From contig NZ_BCNV01000003.1 of assembly GCF_001570725.1 (NCBI RefSeq), forward strand, positions 124,001 through 188,000: a stretch of DNA of 64,000 nucleotides, written 5' to 3'. This DNA comes from Paenibacillus amylolyticus (GTDB taxonomy: Bacteria > Bacillota > Bacilli > Paenibacillales > Paenibacillaceae). Made by a program: the position numbers and the translations under genes. The notes beneath the pieces are model-generated. The model was given only the letters and a program-made list of their open reading frames with translations. It did not search any database and was not told the origin of the DNA. Positions 26,380 to 34,343 of this stretch are shown piece by piece. Each line of letters opens with the position of its first letter. Position 1 is the first letter of the stretch.

Positions 26380-28560
26380 ATGTCCAAACCAACCAAAGGC
26401 TCTTTTACACTACCGGGAGAATCTGGTTATGAGGCACTGACGCTGGAACTTGCCGATCGCTGGGGTGCCGATGTAATCCGTGACAGTGACGGTACAAAAT
26501 TGTCCGATGAGATTATTAATGCCGGATATGGCATCTATTCAACCATTTGCATTATTCGGGATCATAATGAGTGGGCATCCCGTAATCTGGATAAGTTGCA
26601 GCAATGTTTTCTCATTACGAATCCGAAGGTCGCTGTTCAAGATTATGTATCGATCTATCTGATGGAGGACTTCTTCGCTGAACAATTCAGGGTGAATGAT
26701 TCCAAAGAAGCGTTTAAATATTGGCAGGTTTATGATCGAACGACTGGGGAAGAAGTCCCCAAAGGACAGTGGAATTATGAAAGGGAATCTGGCAATGTTG
26801 TGATTACTGGCGTTGCTCCTTGGCATAAATACACGGTGAGTTTCATGGTCTATCGGATATGGGAAGAGATCTCCATGTACAATCATACGACGAATAACTG
26901 GGACAAAGAGCATCTGATGCAGATTGATCCGATCTATACGGAAACGCAAACGTATCTGCTGGATTGGATGGAAACGTGGTGTCAAAACCATCCGGAAACA
27001 ACGGTTGTACGTTTTACCTCCCTATTTTATAATTTCGCCTGGATCTGGGGCAGTGATGAGCGGAATCGCCATCTGTTCTCGGATTGGGGTTCATACGATT
27101 TCACGGTAAGTTCGAGAGCGCTGGATCTGTTTGCTCAAAAATTTGGGTATTCACTCTCGGCTGAGGACTTTGTGAATGGTGGTAAATATCAGGTCACTCA
27201 TATGCCTGCGGATCAGCGCAAACTGGACTGGATGGCATTTATCAATGATTTTGTGATTGAATTCGGTAAGAAATTAATTGATATTGTGCACAAGCATGAC
27301 AAGCTGGCGTATGTCTTCTATGATGACAGTTGGGTAGGCATGGAGCCGTACAACGATCGCTTTGAGGAATTTGGATTCGACGGCATGATCAAATGTGTGT
27401 TCTCCGGTTATGAGGCAAGAATGTGCTCAGGTGTTAAGGTCGATACCCATGAGATTCGATTGCATCCATATTTGTTCCCAGTTGGCTTAGGCGGGCTTCC
27501 TACCTTCAAGGAGGGCGGAGATCCTACCCTGGATGCCAAGAAATATTGGATTAATATTCGGCGAGCGCTGCTTCGGGAGTCGATCGACCGGATTGGACTG
27601 GGTGGATATTTGCATCTGGTTGAGCCTTACCCGGACTTTGTGGACTACATCGAGAAGATTGCCCATGAATTCAGGGAAATGAAAGAGCTGCATCAAGAGG
27701 GGAAACCATATCAGATCAAGACAAAGGTAGCCGTTCTGCATAGTTGGGGCAAGTTAAGATCGTGGACCTTGTCCGGTCATTTTCATGAAACGCATATGCA
27801 TGATCTGATTCATGTGAATGAGGCGTTATCCGGTTTACCAATCGAGGTCCAATTCATTAATTTTGATGATATTCGTCAGGATGTATTGAAGGATGTGGAT
27901 GTTGTCATTAATGCGGGTTCTGCTGGTTCTGCCTGGAGTGGTGGAGAGCACTGGAACGATCACCAAGGTGTAGACATCCTCACCCAGTGGGTGTATGAGG
28001 GCGGTACCTTTATGGGGATCAACCAGCCTTCAGCGGCCCATGGGTACGACAGTTTTTTCAGAATGGCGCATGTGCTTGGGGTAGATGAGGATACAGGTGC
28101 AAGAGTCGTTCATGGAAAATGGTCGTATGAGGTTGGGGACGCGCACGGCCTGGTGCCGGAAGGTGCTAATATCGCGTCAAAAGGTAAAGGTAGAATATAT
28201 CTTACGGATGGGACAGCCAAGGTATTGCACGAGACAGATGGCAACATTACATTGTCCACGCATGCTTTCGGGAAAGGGCAAGGAATCTACTTATCTTCGT
28301 TCGAATTCAATTGGGAAAATACGAGATTGCTGCAGAATCTGATTCGTTTTGCCGGGAATGAGGTGGGTGAGGCGAAGTATATTCCGGATAACCTGTATAC
28401 CGAGTGTGCCTACTACCCTGAGAGCAACATATTGGTTGTGATCAATAATAGCGATCAGGTTCAATCTACGACGATTGATACGGAGCATGGAAAACAAACC
28501 GTGGAATTAGATCCGTATGACACGGTGATCACCAAGATTGGCGCAATTAAATCAGTGTAG
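26380..28560 (+). CDS. GH112 beta-D-galactoside phosphorylase
   Basis: The 726-residue protein matches the GH112 family, whose members phosphorolyse galacto-N-biose/lacto-N-biose or D-galactosyl-beta-1,4-L-rhamnose to galactose-1-phosphate. Recognisable segments include LPGESGYEALTLELADRWGADVIRDSDGT at the N-terminus, VRFTSLFYNFAWIWGSDERNR, the YVFYDDSWVGMEPY region that carries the catalytic acid in this family, and CVFSGYEARMCSGV. The C-terminal third is a glutamine-amidotransferase-like and beta-rich region. No signal peptide is present. Pairing with a GH105 rhamnogalacturonyl hydrolase favours the galactosyl-rhamnose specificity (rhamnogalacturonan-I side-chain cores). Specificity is inference from context. 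Confidence 0.88.
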   Translation: MSKPTKGSFTLPGESGYEALTLELADRWGADVIRDSDGTKLSDEIINAGYGIYSTICIIRDHNEWASRNLDKLQQCFLITNPKVAVQDYVSIYLMEDFFAEQFRVNDSKEAFKYWQVYDRTTGEEVPKGQWNYERESGNVVITGVAPWHKYTVSFMVYRIWEEISMYNHTTNNWDKEHLMQIDPIYTETQTYLLDWMETWCQNHPETTVVRFTSLFYNFAWIWGSDERNRHLFSDWGSYDFTVSSRALDLFAQKFGYSLSAEDFVNGGKYQVTHMPADQRKLDWMAFINDFVIEFGKKLIDIVHKHDKLAYVFYDDSWVGMEPYNDRFEEFGFDGMIKCVFSGYEARMCSGVKVDTHEIRLHPYLFPVGLGGLPTFKEGGDPTLDAKKYWINIRRALLRESIDRIGLGGYLHLVEPYPDFVDYIEKIAHEFREMKELHQEGKPYQIKTKVAVLHSWGKLRSWTLSGHFHETHMHDLIHVNEALSGLPIEVQFINFDDIRQDVLKDVDVVINAGSAGSAWSGGEHWNDHQGVDILTQWVYEGGTFMGINQPSAAHGYDSFFRMAHVLGVDEDTGARVVHGKWSYEVGDAHGLVPEGANIASKGKGRIYLTDGTAKVLHETDGNITLSTHAFGKGQGIYLSSFEFNWENTRLLQNLIRFAGNEVGEAKYIPDNLYTECAYYPESNILVVINNSDQVQSTTIDTEHGKQTVELDPYDTVITKIGAIKSV

Positions 28561-28589
28561 GAACGGATAGGGGTTCTATTTCATAACGA

Positions 28590-28632
28590 AAAAAGCTCAA
28601 GCCTGCGGCGATCAGCCAATGCTTGAGCTTTA
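28590..28632 (+). terminator. intrinsic terminator
   Basis: AAAGCTCAAGC pairs with GCTTGAGCTTT at 28621-28631 around an 18-base loop. The T tract is short, so strength is moderate. It follows the GH112 stop by about 30 bases and ends the operon. Confidence 0.7.
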
Positions 28633-28731
28633 GTTGTATTCAGTGTCTATTAAAGCCTGTATTCCCTACTGGATTGATAAGTTAAATGCGTATTATACAA
28701 GAAATTTTATGGAAATGCAAGAGGAAAAAGA

Positions 28732-28760
28732 TTGCTTTTACGTAGGCTATCGTTTATTCT
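28732..28760 (+). promoter_or_regulatory. sigma-A promoter of the Met-rich microprotein gene
   Basis: TTGCTT (28732-28737) and TATTCT (28755-28760) have a 17-base spacer. The predicted start leaves a leader of about 33 bases, which holds the AGGAGG ribosome site at 28789-28794. Confidence 0.6.
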
Positions 28761-28799
28761 AAAAAAAGGAAGTCTACTATATTTTAATAGGAGGTATGG

Positions 28800-29021
28800 A
28801 TGATGGAAAATATGATGATGATGAACATGATGATGAATATGTGCATGGAAGAAATGATGTGCAAAATGAAATCCATGAAGATGATGATGGAATGTATGGA
28901 AGACAAGAGCATGATGGAAGGCATGGATATGAATAAAATGATGTCCTGCATGCAAGAGTGCGACGAAATGATGACCACTATGATGGGCATGATGAGCAAC
29001 ATGAAGAAAGCATCCATGTAA
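28800..29021 (+). CDS. methionine-rich microprotein, possible metal binder
   Basis: The 73-residue product contains 34 methionines and 5 cysteines, with the rest mostly Glu, Lys, Asn, Ser and Asp. Met runs (MMMM, MMM) alternate with MxxM and CMxxMMC-like spacing, and the sequence is predicted to be one amphipathic helix or disordered. It has no signal peptide. A perfect AGGAGG lies five bases before the first ATG and eight before the second (28803); either may be used. Promoter, ribosome site and terminator all fit, so I consider it a real gene. Met/Cys clusters of this kind bind Cu(I) in known copper proteins; that role, or a methionine oxidation sink, is inference. I do not recognise the family. 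Confidence 0.8.
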   Translation: MMENMMMMNMMMNMCMEEMMCKMKSMKMMMECMEDKSMMEGMDMNKMMSCMQECDEMMTTMMGMMSNMKKASM

Positions 29022-29120
29022 TTCATTGATTACCAAGTTCGACTTGTAAAGCTGGCGGGCTCTACAACTCTGCAGAACAGTTCACTGTATGCATTCCAAA
29101 ATAGTAAGCCTTTCAATAGG

Positions 29121-29157
29121 GCGGGTTGAGCAGACGAACTGCAGACCGGCTTTTTTT
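29121..29157 (+). terminator. intrinsic terminator of the Met-rich gene
   Basis: A GC-rich imperfect hairpin (GC, GGT and GCAG pairing with CTGC, ACC and GC around the loop ACGAA) is followed by seven Ts. It lies 100 bases after the microprotein stop and just before the end of the convergent small gene. Confidence 0.7.
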
Positions 29158-29165
29158 CTTATTTA

Positions 29166-29489
29166 TTATTGATATTGAAGAATCTTCCGCGATACATCGA
29201 TCCGCATCAGCTTTAATTTGAACCATTGCTCCTGCAAGGATTCAGTCTGGTATCCTTCTGAAGCGACTCTTAGCTTGCTGAAAATATCCACCAGTTGCTT
29301 GTTGATTCGGTCATAACTTATAAGCAATTCACGGAGCAGGATAGCTTTTCGTTCTTCCTCCAGCAACGCATCCTTCTGATCACGAAGCTTTCTGAGAATA
29401 TCTTCAGCCCATTCCGAGTCTTCTATTGTACGGGCAAAATTATATAAGTCCAAATAATCGTTAACCCAGGTTTGTGTCAAAGAATCCAT
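29166..29489 (-). CDS. hypothetical small helical protein
   Basis: The 107-residue protein is strongly helical and charged, with heptad-like patterning from about residue 25 to 75 (DILRKLRDQKDALLEEERKAILLRELL), suggesting a coiled coil. No signal peptide, cysteine pair or known domain is visible. A GTG at 29501 overlaps the GGAGTG ribosome site, so I prefer the ATG at 29489 (MDSLTQTW). Function is unknown. It is monocistronic and lies between the Met-rich gene (convergent) and an esterase gene on the same strand. Confidence 0.65.
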   Translation of the reverse strand: MDSLTQTWVNDYLDLYNFARTIEDSEWAEDILRKLRDQKDALLEEERKAILLRELLISYDRINKQLVDIFSKLRVASEGYQTESLQEQWFKLKLMRIDVSRKILQYQ

Positions 29490-29602
29490 GGCGTTATTCA
29501 CTCCAGTCAGCTACGCTTTTCTATATACCGAGTATTATACCCGGAATAATACAATTTACAAGTGCTGAATGAGAATTTTCTGGATTTTTTTCCGTTGTAG
29601 TC

Positions 29603-30547
29603 TTATACATGCGATTCATGTGATCCATGTTTAATGATATGAATGATTTTGTGCTTAGCGTCTTTGGCTTCAGGAATCGGATACAGCACGAAGACGTGAT
29701 TCATTTTGGGATATACGAAAGTATTATGCTCAATACCTTGGTCCGTCAGCTTTTTATCAAGCTCCATGTTGTCCGGAAATAAACCTTCATGGGTTCCGAT
29801 GAAGATGCTAATTTTGCCAAGCCCTTCGAAATCCCCGTAGATTGGACTAATGAGCGGGTCATTCAGCTGTTTATCGGCTGCCCAGATCCGCCGAATCACA
29901 TCATATCCTTCCAAAGCCAGCATGGGATCTCTGGTCTCATAGTCGAAGATAACTGGATTATCTAAAACCATATCCACACAAGGTGATAATAGAATGATGT
30001 CTTTGGGTTGAGGAAGAGAATTCATCTTCAGGTAGTGTGCTAGACTTAGCGAGATATTTCCTCCTGCTGAATCTCCCATAATGGTTAGCTGTAAGGGACT
30101 TTTTATGGATGCAATGATATCCCGATACAGATTTAGAAGTTTTGGATACGTATGTTGATAGTTGAAGTGAGGCAATTTGGGATAGATGGGGGCGATTACT
30201 TTGGCATTCAGCGCCTGAGCTATATAATCCATGAATTTCCAATGGAAGGACAGCGGTTGATGCGTATGTGCTCCTCCATGAATATAGAGAATAACCCGTT
30301 GATCAGGGGAACCCTGGTCATTTAAAGTAAACACCTGCATGTCTTCATAGGAACGCTCCTTGATAGGCGAAGTTAATTTAACTTTACCTAATTGATAGGG
30401 CTTAATGTTCTCAACGCCCATGTGCTCCAGATGTTTCTGCGTATGTTCCCGTGTCGATAGATTTTTCTTGCTATCTAATGTTCCGATGTATTTTTCTAAT
30501 AGATAGCTCGTTACAGAGCGTCTTTTATTATAAATTTGTATGCTCAT
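29603..30547 (-). CDS. alpha/beta hydrolase, hormone-sensitive-lipase-like esterase
   Basis: The 314-residue protein shows the oxyanion-hole motif HGGAH (residues ~92-96) and the nucleophile elbow GDSAGGN (~157-163), which define the family IV / HSL-type carboxylesterases and the related steryl acetyl hydrolases. A downstream DPMLALEGYD segment and MNHVF near the C-terminus supply the likely Asp and His of the triad. No signal peptide is seen, so it should act in the cytoplasm on short-chain esters. It has its own unit, divergent from the ArsR gene. Confidence 0.87.
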   Translation of the reverse strand: MSIQIYNKRRSVTSYLLEKYIGTLDSKKNLSTREHTQKHLEHMGVENIKPYQLGKVKLTSPIKERSYEDMQVFTLNDQGSPDQRVILYIHGGAHTHQPLSFHWKFMDYIAQALNAKVIAPIYPKLPHFNYQHTYPKLLNLYRDIIASIKSPLQLTIMGDSAGGNISLSLAHYLKMNSLPQPKDIILLSPCVDMVLDNPVIFDYETRDPMLALEGYDVIRRIWAADKQLNDPLISPIYGDFEGLGKISIFIGTHEGLFPDNMELDKKLTDQGIEHNTFVYPKMNHVFVLYPIPEAKDAKHKIIHIIKHGSHESHV

Positions 30548-30695
30548 TTAAGGTTCGTCCTCTCATCATTAAAGGTTGATATGTATAGTATAAAGGTTGA
30601 AGTATAGTTCAAGGTCAATGCTGGTATGCAGTAGGTACCAATCCTTATGGTATAGAATAAAACTTATGAGCGCATCTATGTTATGATCTTTATAT

Positions 30696-30711
30696 ATTCA
30701 AAAGTTTGAAT
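30696..30711. promoter_or_regulatory. ArsR-type operator
   Basis: ATTCAAA-AG-TTTGAAT is a perfect 7-2-7 inverted repeat located 15 bases before the ArsR start codon. Two more ATTCAAA half sites lie before the SulP gene, so the regulator probably controls both itself and the transporter. Confidence 0.6.
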
Positions 30712-30726
30712 GAAGGGGTATAACGT

Positions 30727-31056
30727 ATGAATCAGAGCATACAACAGTTTAAAGCGGATTTTTTCAAAGCCTTGGCTCACCCCATGCGGATTCAGATTCT
30801 GGAGTTGCTGAGTGAAGGGGCGAAGAACGTCAATGAGTTACAAAGTATCCTGGGGTCTGAAGGCTCCGCCGTTTCGCAACAACTGGCTGTATTACGTAGC
30901 AAAAATGTTGTGCAGGGTCTGAAGGAAGGGACTACGGTCATATACTCTCTGCGTGATCCTTTGATTAAAGACTTGCTGGAGGTTGCCAAGCAGATTTTTG
31001 ACAATCATCTGGTCGATGCCATTTCCATGTTGGAAGATATCCGCAAAGAAACATAA
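30727..31056 (+). CDS. ArsR family winged-helix regulator
   Basis: The 109-residue protein has the ArsR/SmtB winged-helix core: FKALAHPMRIQILELLSEGAKNVNELQ at residues ~10-38, recognition helix SAVSQQLAVLRSKNVV (~47-62) and the wing LKEGTTVIYSLRD. It contains no cysteine, so classical thiol metal sites of ArsR or CadC are absent and the signal is unclear. A perfect palindrome precedes it. A hairpin separates it from the SulP transporter, which has its own promoter and matching half sites. Repression relieved by an unknown anion or redox cue is inferred. Confidence 0.88.
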   Translation: MNQSIQQFKADFFKALAHPMRIQILELLSEGAKNVNELQSILGSEGSAVSQQLAVLRSKNVVQGLKEGTTVIYSLRDPLIKDLLEVAKQIFDNHLVDAISMLEDIRKET

Positions 31057-31065
31057 ACACGCGAA

Positions 31066-31109
31066 ACAAGAGGAACCGGAAGTAAGTTCAGGTAACTTCT
31101 TGTTTTTTT
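31066..31109 (+). terminator. probable intrinsic terminator
   Basis: ACAAGA at 31066 pairs with TCTTGT, with an inner GAAGT/ACTTC helix, followed by a run of seven Ts at 31102-31108. It lies directly after the ArsR stop and separates it from the SulP gene. Confidence 0.6.
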
Positions 31110-31144
31110 GCATGTAATCCACGTTTCAGGTGTGAGCATTTCGA

Positions 31145-31197
31145 TTGACAGGGTGCTCGCAGGGGCGTAGTCTTTTTACTATATTCAAATATTCAAA
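31145..31197 (+). promoter_or_regulatory. SulP promoter with ArsR half sites
   Basis: A consensus TTGACA (31145-31150) is followed after 17 bases by TAGTCT (31168-31173). Immediately downstream, over the predicted transcript start, lie two direct ATTCAAA half sites (31183-31189 and 31191-31197) identical to the arm of the operator before the ArsR gene. This layout fits repression by the upstream ArsR protein. Confidence 0.55.
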
Positions 31198-31224
31198 TAT
31201 ATAAAGAAAAGAAGGTTAAGTCAG

Positions 31225-32988
31225 ATGAAATGCATGGGGAGATATGCAGGGTATAATGGTTCTGCTTTTCGGAAGGATCTGTTATCAGGGCTAATTGTAG
31301 GTATTATTGCGATTCCACTCGGTATGGCGTTTGCTATCGCTTCCGGGGTAAAACCGGAGTATGGCTTGTATACCACGGTGATCGCAGGGATTCTCATTTC
31401 CTTGCTTGGTGGTTCCAAATTCCAGATTGGCGGGCCGACGGGGGCATTCATTCCCATCCTCTTCGCCATTGTGATGCAGTATGGATATGAAAATTTATTG
31501 ATTGCCGGCATCATGGCCGGAGTGATGCTTGTACTAATGGGGCTGTTTAAGCTTGGGGCGTTAATCAAGTTTATCCCACGACCCGTGACCATTGGATTTA
31601 CGGCGGGTATTGCCGTCATTATTTTCAGTGGGCAGCTTGCTAATTTTCTGGGACTAAGCGGGATTGAGAAACATGAAGATTTTTGGTCCAATATGAAAGA
31701 AATCGGGGCGCATATCTCAACCATTAATATATATAGTTTGCTGACAGCAGGCTGTTGCCTGGCTGTTATTCTGCTTGTGCCGAGATTTGCACCGAAGGTG
31801 CCTGCATCACTGGTAGGTCTGGTTCTATCGACGGTAGTCGCAGCGTTGTTTTTTGAAGGGCAGGTGACTACGATCGGATCGTCCTTTGGTGCGATACCAA
31901 GCTCCTTGCCTCAATTTCATGTGCCTGAGATGACGTGGGAGCGAATCGTAAACTTGCTGCAACCCGCTTTTGTCATCGCCATGCTGGGGGGAATTGAATC
32001 GTTGCTATCCGCTGTTGTGGCCGATGGTATGACCGGAAGTCGCCATAACAGCAATCGGGAGCTTATTGGACAAGGCATTGCTAATATAGTAACGCCGTTA
32101 TTTGGTGGTATTCCTGCAACAGGAGCGATTGCACGTACGGCAACGAATATTAAATCTGGAGCTGTATCACCATTGTCTGGGGTTATTCATGGTGTAGTAG
32201 TCCTACTAGTCATTGTTCTGTTCGCACCCTATGCTTCCCATATTCCACTTGCCAGTATGGCTCCAGTTCTGATGATGGTTGCCTGGAATATGAGTGAACG
32301 GAGATCGTTCATGCATGTCATGAAAACCAAAACGAGCGATTCGCTCGTTCTACTCATTACCTTTTTACTGACCGTATTTACTAGTTTAACGACAGCTGTA
32401 GAGGTAGGGTTGATTCTGGCTGTCCTTTTATTTGTTAAGCGAATGAGTGAGATGTTGAAGGTTGCCAAAGTACTGCCCGATCCCAATCATAAACATGAGA
32501 AAGTCATGGCCCACATGGTCCGTAAAGGACATGATTGTCCACAAATAAGTTTGTATACCATTGAAGGGCCGTTATTCTTTGGTGCAGCAGATTGGTTTGA
32601 GAAGTCGGTCATGGATTCGATTCATCGGCGACCAGGTATTTTGCTATTGCGCATGGGCAAGGTGCCCTTTATGGATACGACAGGTGAATCCAACCTGGCC
32701 AATATTGTTAAACATATGGAGAGTTCTGGAGGAAGGGTTTTACTTTCAGGCATTCAGGCACAACCGTTGGAGATGCTGAAGAGAACAGGCTTGATTGAAC
32801 GGATTGGTTCTGAGCATATGTTTGAACATACGGGTGAAGCCATCAATTATGCGTTAGTGCATCTGGATGAACAGAAATGTAGGGGATGCAAACATTTTGC
32901 CTTTCGTGAATGTACTGCATTGTCGAGCGATGAATCTATGGGAGTCCAAAGAGTATTTACCCATCGAAATATATATTCTGGAAAATAA
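31225..32988 (+). CDS. SulP family anion transporter with STAS domain
   Basis: The 587-residue protein has 10-14 hydrophobic segments (residues ~15-420) with the SulP signature region GLIVGIIAIPLGMAFAIASGVKPEYGLYTTV and GGPTGAFIPI, then a cytoplasmic STAS domain (~440-555; VPFMDTTGESNLANIVKHM). SulP proteins carry sulfate, bicarbonate or other anions across the cell membrane. The last 35 residues hold a Cys-rich tail (CRGCKHFAFREC) not typical of the family. The gene follows an ArsR regulator and carries its half sites. The substrate cannot be assigned from sequence. Confidence 0.9.
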   Translation: MKCMGRYAGYNGSAFRKDLLSGLIVGIIAIPLGMAFAIASGVKPEYGLYTTVIAGILISLLGGSKFQIGGPTGAFIPILFAIVMQYGYENLLIAGIMAGVMLVLMGLFKLGALIKFIPRPVTIGFTAGIAVIIFSGQLANFLGLSGIEKHEDFWSNMKEIGAHISTINIYSLLTAGCCLAVILLVPRFAPKVPASLVGLVLSTVVAALFFEGQVTTIGSSFGAIPSSLPQFHVPEMTWERIVNLLQPAFVIAMLGGIESLLSAVVADGMTGSRHNSNRELIGQGIANIVTPLFGGIPATGAIARTATNIKSGAVSPLSGVIHGVVVLLVIVLFAPYASHIPLASMAPVLMMVAWNMSERRSFMHVMKTKTSDSLVLLITFLLTVFTSLTTAVEVGLILAVLLFVKRMSEMLKVAKVLPDPNHKHEKVMAHMVRKGHDCPQISLYTIEGPLFFGAADWFEKSVMDSIHRRPGILLLRMGKVPFMDTTGESNLANIVKHMESSGGRVLLSGIQAQPLEMLKRTGLIERIGSEHMFEHTGEAINYALVHLDEQKCRGCKHFAFRECTALSSDESMGVQRVFTHRNIYSGK

Positions 32989-33081
32989 ATTAAAATTATA
33001 CTATGTTATAGATTGATAGGTGAAAGGATTACATCGTTCATCAGATGAGAAATAATCATATTAAACCGAAGGAGCAACCAT

Positions 33082-34068
33082 ATGTCCATTCAACCGACTG
33101 CTTTACGTTCAGTGCTTAACCCTAGGTACCTGGAGTCTGCATTGAGGGATCAGTATGACATGGGAACATGGGAAGAATGTTTATTTTGGCTTAGAGGATT
33201 GAATGATACTTACCGGGTTCGCACGTCCAGTGGCATTTATATTCTCCGTATTTACCGCACTGAAATTGCGGAGGCAGATGTGCAGTACGAGTTATCGTTA
33301 TTGTCTCAACTGAAGAACGTTCTAACATCTGCGGAACATACCGACATTGGAGAATACATCGAGAATAAAGATCATACAGGATATACGGTGTTGGAGGCTG
33401 CGGAAGGCAAGCGAGTGGCTGTAATGTTTCGGTATATCGAGGGTACGGAGAACAACCTGGAGGATGAGGAGTCTTGTTACGCCTTTGGCCAGTCTGCTGC
33501 TGAATTACATAAGGCTATGGATCAGGTGAACGTGGAGCTGCCACGATATGAGCTGGATCTGAAATTTCTTATTGACGAACCTCTTGAGAGAATTATCAAC
33601 TACATCGGTGAGAACAACGAAGCAGCAGCATTTCTCCACACGTTTGCCACAACGTTAAAAGAACGAATCGGTGCCGCTTCCAGACAAGGTCTGGACGTTG
33701 GTCTGTGCCATGGCGATATGCATGGGAATAACAATGCGTTTCAACAGGAGCATCAGTTCATCCATTACGACTTCGAGTGGGCAGCAAAAAGCTGGCGTGC
33801 TTATGATCTGGCCCAAGTGAAGGTGCGAAAGCGACAGTCTGAAGATCGAAAAGCAGCATTATGGAGTGCGCTAATGGCAGGTTACCGTTCAGTCAGAAGC
33901 TTCTCTGCTGAAGATGAACAGGCGGTTGATCTCTTTATTGTCGCTCGCCGATTCTGGGTGATGGGTCTGGATGTTGCTTTTATTGAAAGTGATATGGGTG
34001 CGCTGGACTATGGTTCGGATTGGCTTAATGATTTTATTGAGGAGTTCCGTTACACAGGTATAGTGTAA
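33082..34068 (+). CDS. aminoglycoside-phosphotransferase-fold kinase
   Basis: The 328-residue protein belongs to the APH/choline kinase fold. The catalytic loop is GLCHGDMHGNNNAF (residues ~210-223) and the metal-binding segment is IHYDFEWAAKSWRAYDLA (~230-247). The N-terminal lobe has the LNDTYRVRTSSGIYILRIYR strand pair with the ATP-anchoring region. Members phosphorylate small molecules (aminoglycosides, homoserine, choline, sugars); no substrate is indicated by the neighbours. GGAG lies eight bases before the ATG. A perfect terminator follows. A second APH-fold gene sits near 62 kb but is not a close duplicate. Confidence 0.85.
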   Translation: MSIQPTALRSVLNPRYLESALRDQYDMGTWEECLFWLRGLNDTYRVRTSSGIYILRIYRTEIAEADVQYELSLLSQLKNVLTSAEHTDIGEYIENKDHTGYTVLEAAEGKRVAVMFRYIEGTENNLEDEESCYAFGQSAAELHKAMDQVNVELPRYELDLKFLIDEPLERIINYIGENNEAAAFLHTFATTLKERIGAASRQGLDVGLCHGDMHGNNNAFQQEHQFIHYDFEWAAKSWRAYDLAQVKVRKRQSEDRKAALWSALMAGYRSVRSFSAEDEQAVDLFIVARRFWVMGLDVAFIESDMGALDYGSDWLNDFIEEFRYTGIV

Positions 34069-34114
34069 TAGTTTTGAAGAGAGATTACTCAGATTGAGGT
34101 GTGAAATACGAGGG

Positions 34115-34153
34115 AGAGACTCATCTGCATATATGCAGATGAGTCTCTTTTTT
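34115..34153 (+). terminator. strong intrinsic terminator
   Basis: A perfect stem of about 17 bases (AGAGACTCATCTGCAT and its complement) with a minimal loop is followed by six Ts. It ends the APH-fold kinase unit. Confidence 0.92.
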
Positions 34154-34343
34154 CTGCTATATAGATCAGCCGTATTAAAGTATGAGTGAATAAAATATTT
34201 AACTACATTATTTTCGTAAAAAGCCAAAGAATTTAGCTATATTGTGACGATTGTATTAAATATATGTATTTTGAATCAGTTGGAGGTTGATCGATTAATT
34301 GACGATGAAGGCGGGCTTTCACTTCGGAATAAGAGAGGGATGG

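Noticed and set aside
28707..29036. His-rich 109-codon frame antisense to the Met-rich gene
   Set aside because: Its histidines are the mirror of ATG codons (CAT on the other strand). It lacks a ribosome site, whereas the plus strand has promoter, SD and terminator.
33082..34068. Aminoglycoside resistance gene
   Set aside because: The APH fold is shared by many small-molecule kinases. Neither this protein nor the one at 62031 shows features specific to known resistance enzymes.
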